The notes under the pieces were generated by a model that was not told where the DNA came from, searched no databases, and saw only the letters and a program-made list of their open reading frames with translations. A stretch of 14,463 nt of DNA from Thermoleophilia bacterium (GTDB lineage: Bacteria > Actinomycetota > Thermoleophilia > Miltoncostaeales > Miltoncostaeaceae), in NCBI GenBank assembly GCA_017882555.1, contig JADGPH010000263.1, forward strand, positions 1 through 14,463. The letters are read 5' to 3'. Numbering within the stretch: the first letter of the stretch is position 1; each line of letters begins with the position of its first letter. This document shows, piece after piece, positions 1 through 5,975 of the stretch. Both the position numbers and the translations under genes were made by a program.

Positions 1-59
1 CCGTGCTCTTGCGACTCCTGCCCACGCTCGCGTCGGAATTTGCCGAAGCGCCGGCTCAC
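1..59 (-). CDS. Probable phosphatidate cytidylyltransferase, N-terminal fragment (cut by window edge)
   Basis: A GTG at 59-57 overlaps the uppS TGA stop by 4 bp (GTGA), and the frame stays open to the window edge. About 19 codons are visible, encoding a very basic, hydrophilic start (MSRRFGKF...). In many bacteria cdsA (CDP-diacylglycerol synthase, an integral membrane enzyme making CDP-diacylglycerol from phosphatidate and CTP) follows uppS directly, and a short basic cytoplasmic leader would suit it. The identity rests only on gene order. No diagnostic residue is in view, so the frame itself is better supported than the name. Confidence 0.45.
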   Translation of the reverse strand, partial: MSRRFGKFRRERGQESQEH

Positions 60-820
60 CGGCCACCAAACCGTCGTTCGCGCCCGGCGTAATCGGCGAT
101 GGCATCCTCGAGGTCGTCGGCGCCGAAGTCCGGCCACATCTGGGGAGCAAAATAGAGCTCGGCATACGCCGACTGCCACAGCAGGAAATTCGACAGGCGC
201 TGCTCACCGCTGGTGCGGATTACGAGTTCCGGATCGGCGAGGTCGGGGCCGTAGAGTGCTGCCCGGAACTGCTCATCGGTAGGCGCGGTGATGCCTTGCG
301 CGGCAAGCGCGGTCACGGCGTCAAGGATTTCCTGGCGACCACCGTAGTTCATCGCGATAAAAAGCCTCAGTCGGCCATTACCGGCAGTGAGTGACTCGGC
401 GTCATCGATACGCGCACGGAGTGCCGACCCCAAATCATCGCGACGACCGATGAACCGAATCTGCACGCCTTCGGCATGCAACTCCGGTACTTCGCGGTCA
501 ATCATCTCCGAGAACAGCACCATCAGGTCGTCGACCTCGTCTTTGGGCCGATTCCAGTTCTCGGTCGAGAACGAGAAGACCGTCAAATCGCGCACGCCCA
601 GATCTCCCGCCCGACGCACGATCTGCTTGAGGGCCCGCGCACCCGCGCGGTGACCCGCCCCGGTCGGCAGTCCATGCGCGCGGGCCCAACGGCCGTTGCC
701 GTCCATGATAATCGCGATGGAGCTCGGCACGCGCGCGAGCGGCACCCGCGGCTCGGAGCGGGCCGCCTTGCCCAACCCCAGCACGGAGCGTACTGCCGAC
801 AGACGTGATGCGATCGCCAT
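56..820 (-). CDS. uppS: Isoprenyl transferase (undecaprenyl/decaprenyl diphosphate synthase family)
   Basis: This is a cis-prenyltransferase that adds isopentenyl diphosphate units to an allylic primer. It makes the long-chain polyprenyl diphosphate that carries cell-wall precursors. The 254-aa product shows the family motifs in order: IIMDGNGRWA with the catalytic Asp at residue 40, HRAG near 57-60, FSFSTENW at 83-89, and RTSGEQRLSNFLLW at 202-215 followed by ELYF. Length is normal for the family. It starts with ATG at 820 without an obvious strong ribosome-binding site, 35 bp after the frr stop. Its own stop overlaps the next start in GTGA. It is last but one of the rpsB-tsf-pyrH-frr-uppS-(cdsA) series, a common actinobacterial order. 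Whether the product chain is C50 or C55 cannot be read from the sequence. Confidence 0.96.
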   Translation of the reverse strand: MAIASRLSAVRSVLGLGKAARSEPRVPLARVPSSIAIIMDGNGRWARAHGLPTGAGHRAGARALKQIVRRAGDLGVRDLTVFSFSTENWNRPKDEVDDLMVLFSEMIDREVPELHAEGVQIRFIGRRDDLGSALRARIDDAESLTAGNGRLRLFIAMNYGGRQEILDAVTALAAQGITAPTDEQFRAALYGPDLADPELVIRTSGEQRLSNFLLWQSAYAELYFAPQMWPDFGADDLEDAIADYAGRERRFGGR

Positions 821-855
821 GGCGAAGAGGCGCAGGTCCCGAAGACGGGAGCCCG

Positions 856-1410
856 TCAGACCTCGAGGATCTCGGCTTCCTTGCGCCGCAGCTGCTCGTC
901 GATGATCTTGATCTCGGCGTCGGTCAGCTTCTGGATCTCGTCCTGAACGCGGCCGACCTCGTTCTTGGAGACGTCGCCCTCCTTCTCGGCGCGCTTGACC
1001 TCGTTGAGCACATCTCGGCGGACGTTGCGCACCGCAATTCGGGCATCTTCGGCCATCTTGCCGACGAGCCTGACGAATTCCTTGCGGCGTTCCTCCGACA
1101 ACTGTGGGATGCCGATCCGGATGATCTGACCGTCGTTGTTCGGCGTCAGCCCCAAGTCGGATTCCTGAATGGCCTTCTCGATGCTCTGAAACAAGCCGCG
1201 GTCATAGGGGTGGATCGTCAACAGCCGCGCCTCGGGAGCGGAGATCGAGGCCAGCTGGTTCAGCGGCGTCCGGACACCGTAGGCGTCGACAGTCACACGG
1301 TCCAACAGTGCCGTGCTGGCACGTCCGGTCCGCACCGAGTTCATCTCGTTGGCGAAGGCCTTGCTGGCACCTTCCATGCGCCGTTTGGCATCCGCTACTC
1401 GCTGTTTCAC
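856..1410 (-). CDS. frr: Ribosome recycling factor
   Basis: RRF works with EF-G to split the post-termination ribosome. The 184-aa length matches the family. The N-terminal part reads VRTGRASTALLDRV, the usual RTGRA(S/N) region of helix 1. The middle has the beta-domain sequence around YGVRTPLNQLASIS. The C-terminal helix region includes LSEERRKEFV and VRNVRRDVLNEVK. The start is GTG at 1410. It is supported by an AAGGAG ribosome-binding site at 1417-1422 with a 6-nt spacer, which overlaps the TAA stop of pyrH, so the two genes are closely coupled. The gene lies between pyrH and uppS, as in most bacteria. Confidence 0.97.
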   Translation of the reverse strand: MKQRVADAKRRMEGASKAFANEMNSVRTGRASTALLDRVTVDAYGVRTPLNQLASISAPEARLLTIHPYDRGLFQSIEKAIQESDLGLTPNNDGQIIRIGIPQLSEERRKEFVRLVGKMAEDARIAVRNVRRDVLNEVKRAEKEGDVSKNEVGRVQDEIQKLTDAEIKIIDEQLRRKEAEILEV

Positions 1411-1416
1411 GCTCTG

Positions 1417-1422
1417 CTCCTT
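1417..1422 (-). promoter_or_regulatory. Ribosome-binding site of frr
   Basis: AAGGAG on the minus strand, 6 nt before the frr GTG at 1410. It overlaps the TAA stop of pyrH (1421-1423). This fixes the frr start and suggests that termination of pyrH feeds initiation of frr. Confidence 0.8.
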
Positions 1423-2197
1423 ACTTCGTGATCACGCGCGTGCCGATGTGCTCACCCGACAGGATGCGCCCTATGTTGGACTCGTCGGCCATGTTGAACA
1501 CGAAGATCGGCAAACGGTTATCCATGCACAGCGTCAGTGCGGTCGTGTCCATGACCCGCAGGCCCCGCTCGATGGCTTCCATGTGCGTGAGCTGCGGGAT
1601 GAGCTTTGCGTCCGGAATCAGGCGCGGGTCCGCGTCAAGAACGCCGTCCACATTGTTCTTGGCCATCAAGATGCACTGAGCACCTATCTCCAAGGCCCGC
1701 AGCGCCGCGGTGGTGTCGGTCGTGAAAAACGGGTTTCCAGTGCCTCCGGCAAAGATCACGACGCGTTGCTTTTCCAGGTGGCGCATCGCGCGCCGCCGAA
1801 TGTACGGCTCGGCGACCTCCTGCATCGCAATCGCCGACTGCACGCGCGTCGTCAAGCCGACCTTCTCCAGGGCATCCTGGATCGCCAGAGCATTGAGCAC
1901 GGTGGCGATCATCCCCATGTAATCAGCGGTGGAACGATCCATACCCGCCGCTGTGCCACTGACCCCGCGGAAGATGTTGCCCGCCCCCACCACGATCGCC
2001 ACCTCGACGCCCAGATCGGTGGCATTGCGCACCTGGCGAGCGATCGCGGTTACTCTCTCGGGGTCGATCCCGTACTCCCCTGCTCCCATGAGGGCTTCCC
2101 CCGAGAGCTTGAGCACAATGCGCCCGTAGACCGAGGCCGGCGCACCGGCCTCGGTCGATGGGTCGTGCGCGTGTGGCTTACTGCCCACCGAGCTCAA
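1421..2197 (-). CDS. pyrH: UMP kinase
   Basis: This amino-acid-kinase-fold enzyme phosphorylates UMP to UDP using ATP. Visible motifs are KLSGEAL (N-terminal nucleotide-binding loop), VVGAGNIFRG, DYMGMIATVLNALA (UMP-site region), GGTGNPFFTTDTTAALRA and AKNNVDGVLDADPR. The family core begins near YGRIVLKLSGEA, at about residue 24, so there is an N-terminal extension of about 23 residues if the TTG at 2197 is used. That start would overlap the tsf stop (TAA at 2178-2180) by 20 bp. A GTG at 2188 in the same frame, after GAGCTCG, is an equally good candidate. No ATG is available between the overlap and the conserved core. The next gene is frr, 10 bp away. Function is certain, exact start is not. 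Confidence 0.95.
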   Translation of the reverse strand: MSSVGSKPHAHDPSTEAGAPASVYGRIVLKLSGEALMGAGEYGIDPERVTAIARQVRNATDLGVEVAIVVGAGNIFRGVSGTAAGMDRSTADYMGMIATVLNALAIQDALEKVGLTTRVQSAIAMQEVAEPYIRRRAMRHLEKQRVVIFAGGTGNPFFTTDTTAALRALEIGAQCILMAKNNVDGVLDADPRLIPDAKLIPQLTHMEAIERGLRVMDTTALTLCMDNRLPIFVFNMADESNIGRILSGEHIGTRVITK

Positions 2198-2786
2198 ATC
2201 TCACAAACCGGCGGACAGTGATGTTCTCACCGACTTCAGTCGACAGGCGAGCGCGAAGTTCGTCAATCGTCGGGGGCTTCTTCTCGCCCGCTTCGCGTAC
2301 GAACTCCTGGTCGAGCAAGCAGATTTCCTTCAGCCGCTTGGCGATCCGACCTTCAACCGCACGCTCGCGTGCCTGCTCGGGGATGTCCTTGGACTGGTCG
2401 GCCGCGATCTCTCGCTCGGTCGCAAGCCATGCCTCCGGCACGTCCGCCCGCTGAACAAACAAGGGATTCAGCGCGGCAATTTGAATCGCGACATCGTGGA
2501 CGAAATTCTTGAACGGCTCGCTGCGCGCGACGAAGTCCGTCTCGCAGTTGACCTCGACCAGCACGCCGACGCGGCCCCCTTGGTGGATGTAGCTGTCACA
2601 GACGCCCTCATTGGCGGCACGTCCCGCGCGCATTTCTGCAGCGGCCACGCCCTTCTTGCGCAGCAACGTGACAGCGGCCTCAATGTCCCCGCTTGATTCC
2701 TCAAGCGCCTTCTTGCAGTCCATCATGCCCGCGCCGGTCTTCTCGCGCAGATCCTTGACCTGCTTCGCCGAAATGGTGGTGCTCAC
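2178..2786 (-). CDS. tsf: Elongation factor Ts, short form
   Basis: EF-Ts is the guanine-nucleotide exchange factor for EF-Tu. The N-terminal 50 residues are the UBA-like three-helix domain (VKDLREKTGAGMMDCKKAL). The signature NCETDFVARSEPFKNFVHD, with the TDFV exchange motif, follows. The C-terminal end reads VGENITVRRFVRFE, the usual end of the protein. At 202 aa it is clearly shorter than the 270-300 aa of most actinobacterial and proteobacterial EF-Ts. It looks like the compact Thermus-type form with a single core subdomain. The start is GTG at 2786, supported by AAGGAG at 2795-2800 with an 8-nt spacer. It lies 41 bp after rpsB, the near-universal partner. Confidence 0.96.
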   Translation of the reverse strand: MSTTISAKQVKDLREKTGAGMMDCKKALEESSGDIEAAVTLLRKKGVAAAEMRAGRAANEGVCDSYIHQGGRVGVLVEVNCETDFVARSEPFKNFVHDVAIQIAALNPLFVQRADVPEAWLATEREIAADQSKDIPEQARERAVEGRIAKRLKEICLLDQEFVREAGEKKPPTIDELRARLSTEVGENITVRRFVRFELGGQ

Positions 2787-2794
2787 TCGTTGTG

Positions 2795-2800
2795 CTCCTT
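2795..2800 (-). promoter_or_regulatory. Ribosome-binding site of tsf
   Basis: AAGGAG on the minus strand, 8 nt before the GTG at 2786, in the 41-bp rpsB-tsf spacer. It decides the tsf start. Confidence 0.8.
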
Positions 2801-2827
2801 GAATCGAACCCGACTAGAAATCAACGG

Positions 2828-3670
2828 TCACTCTGCAGCAGGAGTCGCTGCGGCTTCTGCAGGCACGGCGTCCGCAGGTGCAGCCTCCACGACGGGTGCA
2901 GCCTCCACGACGGGTGCAGCCTCCACGACGGGTGCAGCCTCCACGACGGGTGCAGCAAAGTCCTCGACCTCACCCACCGCGGACGGAGTCAGGCCCTTGC
3001 CTTCCAAGATGGCGTCGGCAAGCGCGCCCAGCACCAGCGTGCACGAGCGAATCGCGTCGTCGTTGCCGGGAATGACGTAGGTGGCCTCGTCGGGATCACA
3101 GTTCGTGTCGACGAGTCCGATGATCGGGATACCAAGACGATTGGCCTCGCGCACGGCGATCATTTCCTTCTTGAGGTCAACGACCACGATCGCGTTGGGG
3201 AGACGCTGCATCTCGGCGACACCGCCGAGGTTGGTCTCGAGCTTCTCGAGCTCGGCCGTCAACTTCAGACGCTCACGGGTGGGAAGCAATGCGAGCTGCC
3301 CTTCGCGCTGCTGGACGCGCAGCGCGTGCAGCTGCTTGACCCGGGACGACATGGTGCCCCAGTTGGTCAGCAGGCCACCCAGCCAACGATGCGAGACAAA
3401 CGGCATCGCACAGCGCAGCGCCTGGGAACGCACGGCGTCCTGAGTCTGCTTTTTGGTACCGACGAACATCACCGTCCCGCCACGCTCGGCGATCGCCCGG
3501 CAGATGTCCTGGGAGCGCTCCAACAGCACGATCGTCTGCTGCAAGTCGATGATGTAGATACCGCCGCGCTCGCCGAAGATGTACCGCTTCATCTTGGGAT
3601 TCCATCGGCGGGTCTGGTGGCCAAAATGGACGCCAGATTCCAGCAGTTGCTTCATCGTGACCTTGGACAC
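2828..3670 (-). CDS. rpsB: 30S ribosomal protein S2 with repetitive C-terminal tail
   Basis: S2 is a small-subunit protein at the 30S head-body junction. Diagnostic stretches are VTMKQLLESGVHFGHQTRRW at the N-terminus, GIYIIDLQQT, VMFVGTKKQ, HRWLGGLLTNW, LPNAIVVVDLKKE, and IGLVDTNCDPDEATYVIPGNDDAIRS. The frame could start at ATG 3685, but GAGGAG at 3676-3681 sits 5 nt before GTG 3670. That GTG gives the usual short leader VSKVTMKQLL, so I chose it (280 aa). After the conserved domain a tail of about 45 residues rich in Ala, Pro, Val and Glu follows, containing four identical APVVEA units encoded by perfect 18-bp repeats. Acidic or Ala/Pro tails on S2 occur in actinobacteria. It heads the rpsB-tsf-pyrH-frr-uppS unit. 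Confidence 0.97.
   Translation of the reverse strand: MSKVTMKQLLESGVHFGHQTRRWNPKMKRYIFGERGGIYIIDLQQTIVLLERSQDICRAIAERGGTVMFVGTKKQTQDAVRSQALRCAMPFVSHRWLGGLLTNWGTMSSRVKQLHALRVQQREGQLALLPTRERLKLTAELEKLETNLGGVAEMQRLPNAIVVVDLKKEMIAVREANRLGIPIIGLVDTNCDPDEATYVIPGNDDAIRSCTLVLGALADAILEGKGLTPSAVGEVEDFAAPVVEAAPVVEAAPVVEAAPVVEAAPADAVPAEAAATPAAE
2881..2952. repeat. Perfect tandem repeat, 4 x 18 bp, inside rpsB
   Basis: Four identical copies of an 18-bp unit (plus strand cagcctccacgacgggtg) run head to tail. Each encodes the hexapeptide APVVEA on the minus strand. There are no synonymous differences between copies, which suggests recent expansion by replication slippage or continuing homogenisation. The unit is a multiple of 3, so copy-number change keeps the rpsB frame. 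Confidence 0.95.
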
Positions 3671-3675
3671 GACAG

Positions 3676-3681
3676 CTCCTC
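3676..3681 (-). promoter_or_regulatory. Ribosome-binding site of rpsB
   Basis: GAGGAG on the minus strand, 5 nt before GTG 3670. It overlaps the codons of the longer ATG-3685 reading and therefore favours the shorter S2 start. Confidence 0.75.
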
Positions 3682-3795
3682 GCATAATGGTTTAAATGCC
3701 ATTCCGCAGCGTTCCCGATGGACCCAACTCGCGGCGTGCGAACGGGCACCACCACCGAGCTCTCTCGCGGCGGGTAGGTGGGATAACGAAACCTT

Positions 3796-3818
3796 CAGCG
3801 CGAGATCTTAGCGCGCTG
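3796..3818 (-). terminator. Possible hairpin after the rlu-family gene (no T tract)
   Basis: CAGCGCG and CGCGCTG form a perfect 7-bp inverted repeat with a 9-nt loop, 23 bp beyond the stop of the pseudouridine synthase gene. No U-run follows, so it is at best a weak or factor-dependent terminator. The loop also contains the TAAGAT candidate -10 box, so the structure may instead belong to the rpsB promoter region. Confidence 0.3.
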
Positions 3819-3841
3819 GGACGATTCTGCCGGATTCCGCC

Positions 3842-4753
3842 CTATTTGGCGGCCCGCGATCGCTCACGGGAACGACTCAAGTCCAGGTCGTGCGGGAGAG
3901 GACTCTCAAGGTCGATTCGCGCACGACCGGCGATCGGATGATCGAAGGCGAGACGGTAAGCGTGCAAGAACTGACGATCAAGTCCCCGTCGGTCCGCGCG
4001 GCGCCCATACACGGGATCCCCGACGACCGGAAAACCGGCCGATTCCAGATGGACACGGATTTGGTGGGTCCGTCCGGTCTCCAGACGCGCCTCACACAGG
4101 GCAACGCCGGCCCATTGTTCGAGCACGCGAACGTGCGTCACCGCCTCACGTCCGGTGCCCTCGCTGACGACCGCCATGCGCAATCGGTCCCGACGATGAC
4201 GCGCGATCGGACGATCGACGCTAAACGCCGGAGGCGGAGTGCCATGGACCAGCACAAGATACCGACGCTCGACGCGTCGCTCGCGCAACATGCGCTGAAG
4301 GCGCCGGTGGACCTGCTCCGAGCGCGCGACCACCATGAGGCCACTCGTGTCGCGATCGAGCCGGTGGACGATCCCTGGACGAGTCGGGTCGTCACCTCCC
4401 GCCGCGGCCATTGCCAGCAGGCCGTGCACGAGCGTCCCCGTAGCGTGCCCCCGCGCCGGATGGACAACCAGGCCCGCCGGCTTGTCGACGACGATCAAGT
4501 ACTCATCCTGGTAGGCGAGCCCGAAGGCGACGCTCGCATCCGGCTCGAGTTCGCTGCTCGGCGCCGCTCGAGGCTGCACGCGAATCGTCGCACCGGCGAC
4601 GAGGGCATCACGCTTGCGAGGAGGTTGGCCATTGACCTGGACCCGCCCATCACTGATCAGGCGCTGAGCTTCCGCGCGACTTCCGATCTCAGGGACTCTC
4701 CCGAGCACCGCATCAATCCGTTGCCCCACCGCGTCCGGGCCAACCACGACCAC
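3842..4753 (-). CDS. RluA/RluD-family pseudouridine synthase
   Basis: This enzyme isomerises uridine to pseudouridine in RNA. In the RluD subfamily the target is 23S rRNA. The N-terminal S4-like RNA-binding domain covers about residues 8-60 (RAEAQRLISDGRVQVNGQ). The catalytic domain starts at YLIVVDKPAGLVVHP (85-99). It carries the active-site motif HRLDRDTSG at 130-138, with Asp133 as the catalytic residue, and later RTHQIRVHL and GDPVYG. Length (303 aa) is typical. The start is uncertain. GTG 4753 is used here and there is no ATG upstream before a TGA. A CTG at 4777 overlapping the stop of a 21-codon mini-ORF is another possibility. It follows lspA, a common arrangement (lspA-rluD), and ends the middle gene series. 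The exact RNA target cannot be assigned. Confidence 0.93.
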   Translation of the reverse strand: MVVVGPDAVGQRIDAVLGRVPEIGSRAEAQRLISDGRVQVNGQPPRKRDALVAGATIRVQPRAAPSSELEPDASVAFGLAYQDEYLIVVDKPAGLVVHPARGHATGTLVHGLLAMAAAGGDDPTRPGIVHRLDRDTSGLMVVARSEQVHRRLQRMLRERRVERRYLVLVHGTPPPAFSVDRPIARHRRDRLRMAVVSEGTGREAVTHVRVLEQWAGVALCEARLETGRTHQIRVHLESAGFPVVGDPVYGRRADRRGLDRQFLHAYRLAFDHPIAGRARIDLESPLPHDLDLSRSRERSRAAK

Positions 4754-4773
4754 GAGCTCTGGAGGATCGGTGC

Positions 4774-4839
4774 TCAGCGTCGTCGCCAGGTCCGAAGAAT
4801 CCGCTCACGCGCACCGAACCATCGGATCCGACGGATCAC
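4774..4839 (-). CDS. Putative 21-codon arginine-rich mini-ORF between lspA and the rlu gene
   Basis: A GTG at 4839 overlaps the lspA TGA in the same GTGA pattern used at many true junctions here. The frame runs 21 codons to a TGA at 4774-4776 and encodes MIRRIRWFGAR...RTWRRR, with nine arginines. It fills most of the only sizeable gap within the middle gene series. It may be a chance frame, a small coupling or leader peptide, or a remnant. I see no homology and no ribosome-binding site, so confidence that it is a real gene is low. Confidence 0.2.
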   Translation of the reverse strand: MIRRIRWFGARERILRTWRRR

Positions 4840-5375
4840 GAGTTGGTCTCCTCATCGGCTGCGCTTCCTTGCATCAGTCCTAAGACGATCAACGCAGCCC
4901 CGACGGTGATGCAGCAATCGGCCAGGTTAAAGGTCGGCCAGAATGAGAACTCGATGTAGTCGGTCACACCGCCGTGGATCAATCGATCGGTCAGGTTTCC
5001 GAGGCTCCCCCCTACCAACAGCCCGGCACCGGTCGCTGCGAACAGGTTGCGTCGCACCAATCGCGCCAACGCGATCGCAATTCCACACAGCGCCACCACG
5101 GTGATGACCGCGACGAACGCCTGTCGACCCGGGAACATCCCGAACGCGATCCCGTGATTGGTCACGCGAGAAATCGACAGGAAGCTCGTGATCTTCCAGC
5201 CATCGCCGACAGACACCTGCCCGCGAATTATCGCCTTGACGATCTGATCGCATGCCACCACGATGCTTGAGATCGTCGCCAGACGAATCCAGCGGGCCCG
5301 CGCCTCGCGTCGAAGCCGGCGCTCAGCAGCCAGGTCGACCGCTTCCGCGCTCAGCGCACCGCGACTACTCGTCAT
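4836..5375 (-). CDS. lspA: Lipoprotein signal peptidase (signal peptidase II)
   Basis: LspA is the membrane aspartyl protease that cleaves signal peptides of prolipoproteins after lipidation of the +1 Cys. The 179-aa protein shows the family blocks: ACDQIVK (41-47), TNHGIAFG (72-79), GGSLGNLTDRLIHGGVTDYIEF (122-143) with catalytic Asp130, and FNLADCCI (149-156) with catalytic Asp153. Four hydrophobic segments lie at about 31-47, 86-105, 112-126 and 155-168. The first 29 residues form a charged cytoplasmic extension (AERRLRREARAR), longer than in E. coli LspA. The ATG at 5375 overlaps the upstream DUF167 stop by 4 bp (ATGA). The rlu-family gene follows. Confidence 0.96.
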   Translation of the reverse strand: MTSSRGALSAEAVDLAAERRLRREARARWIRLATISSIVVACDQIVKAIIRGQVSVGDGWKITSFLSISRVTNHGIAFGMFPGRQAFVAVITVVALCGIAIALARLVRRNLFAATGAGLLVGGSLGNLTDRLIHGGVTDYIEFSFWPTFNLADCCITVGAALIVLGLMQGSAADEETNS

Positions 5376-5704
5376 GCGGCCCCGATCAGCGGACCCAAAT
5401 TGGCGACGAGTGCCGCGACGATCTCACGCGCCGATCCATCGATCTCGACAAGCTTGCGAGCTCCAGAGGAACCTCGCGCGACGCGTACCGCACTTGGGCG
5501 GACGCCGGCCGCATCCGCGAGATACGCGCACAGGGCGGCGTTCGACTGGCCCTTGTGCGGGGCCGCGGCAAGCTGGACGCGCACCGCACCATCCTGCAGG
5601 CCCACAACCTGCGTGCGTCGGGAACGGGGGACGGCCTTCACACTCACCACCACCCCATCATCCCGCATTCGCAGCCACACCGGCAGGACCGATTCAGAAC
5701 CCAT
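5372..5704 (-). CDS. DUF167 (UPF0235/YggU) family protein
   Basis: This small conserved protein is of unknown function. The DUF167 core is recognisable as VVVSVKAVPRSRRTQVVG, AVRVQLAAAPHKGQSNAAL and VARGSSGARKLVEIDG. It matches the family pattern of a basic PxSxxxxV strand, a P(V)xGxANxAL helix start and a GxxSRxK loop. The 110-aa frame has about 17 residues before the core. The ATG at 5704 overlaps the yggT stop by 11 bp. A second ATG at residue 13 would give a protein of more usual length. The order yggS, proC, yggT, yggU is also seen in enterobacteria, which supports the call. The biochemical role is unknown. Confidence 0.87.
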   Translation of the reverse strand: MGSESVLPVWLRMRDDGVVVSVKAVPRSRRTQVVGLQDGAVRVQLAAAPHKGQSNAALCAYLADAAGVRPSAVRVARGSSGARKLVEIDGSAREIVAALVANLGPLIGAA

Positions 5705-5969
5705 TCAACAGGTGGGTCACGAGTTGCTGAAGGATGCCAAGAACGATGATCGCGACAATCGGCGAGAGATCGAACATGCCGAGCGGCGGGATGAAGCGAC
5801 GAAAGATCCGCAGATACCAGTCGGTCGAATCGATGATGAAATCATGAATGGCCTGGGTGCTGCGTCGGATCGGCACGATCGGGAAGAACGACATCACGAT
5901 CCGCACGAGGATGACAATCGTAAACACGATGAATAGCGCATTTATGTAGGTGATCACCGCGCTCACCAC
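5694..5969 (-). CDS. YggT family membrane protein
   Basis: This is a small integral membrane protein of the YggT family. The 91 aa have two hydrophobic segments, about residues 8-30 (NALFIVFTIVILVRIVMSFF) and 67-85 (LSPIVAIIVLGILQQL). A conserved connecting region includes LRIFRRFIPPLGMFDLSPIVAI, close to the family consensus LxPxRRxxPPxGxxDxSPixa. Two adjacent GTG codons (5969 and 5966) follow an AGGGG at the proC stop, and the second has the better spacing (6 nt). In actinobacteria yggT usually lies just after sepF. Here proC separates them. The family is linked to membrane organisation in plastids and to division clusters in bacteria, but its function is unsettled. Confidence 0.9.
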   Translation of the reverse strand: MVSAVITYINALFIVFTIVILVRIVMSFFPIVPIRRSTQAIHDFIIDSTDWYLRIFRRFIPPLGMFDLSPIVAIIVLGILQQLVTHLLNGF

Positions 5970-5975
5970 GGACCC

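Larger units (their letters stand above)
3671..3841 (-). promoter_or_regulatory. Intergenic leader region of the rpsB unit, promoter expected here
   Basis: This 171-bp gap between the rlu-family gene and rpsB is by far the longest non-coding stretch in the window, so the promoter of the ribosomal unit is expected in it. TAAGAT (3805-3810, minus strand) matches a TANNNT -10 box. I see no convincing -35 hexamer at 16-18 bp, so the assignment is weak. An AT-rich patch (CATTTAAACCATTATG) lies just upstream of the ribosome-binding site. If transcription starts near TAAGAT, the untranslated leader is about 130 nt, long enough for S2-type autoregulation, but I recognise no known leader motif. Confidence 0.35.

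Noticed and set aside
2801..2811. GGGTTCGATTC on the minus strand in the rpsB-tsf spacer, like a tRNA T-arm
   Set aside because: No closing stem, no acceptor, D or anticodon arms in the 41-bp gap. It is a chance match.
2792..3811. 339-aa plus-strand open frame opposite rpsB, and similar long plus-strand frames at 1313-2221, 3890-4909 and 9341-10117
   Set aside because: They lie opposite certain genes, have Arg/His/Pro-rich translations with no motifs, and are expected in high-GC DNA where antisense frames rarely hit stops. Only the 3' end of the last one, from 10118, looks coding.
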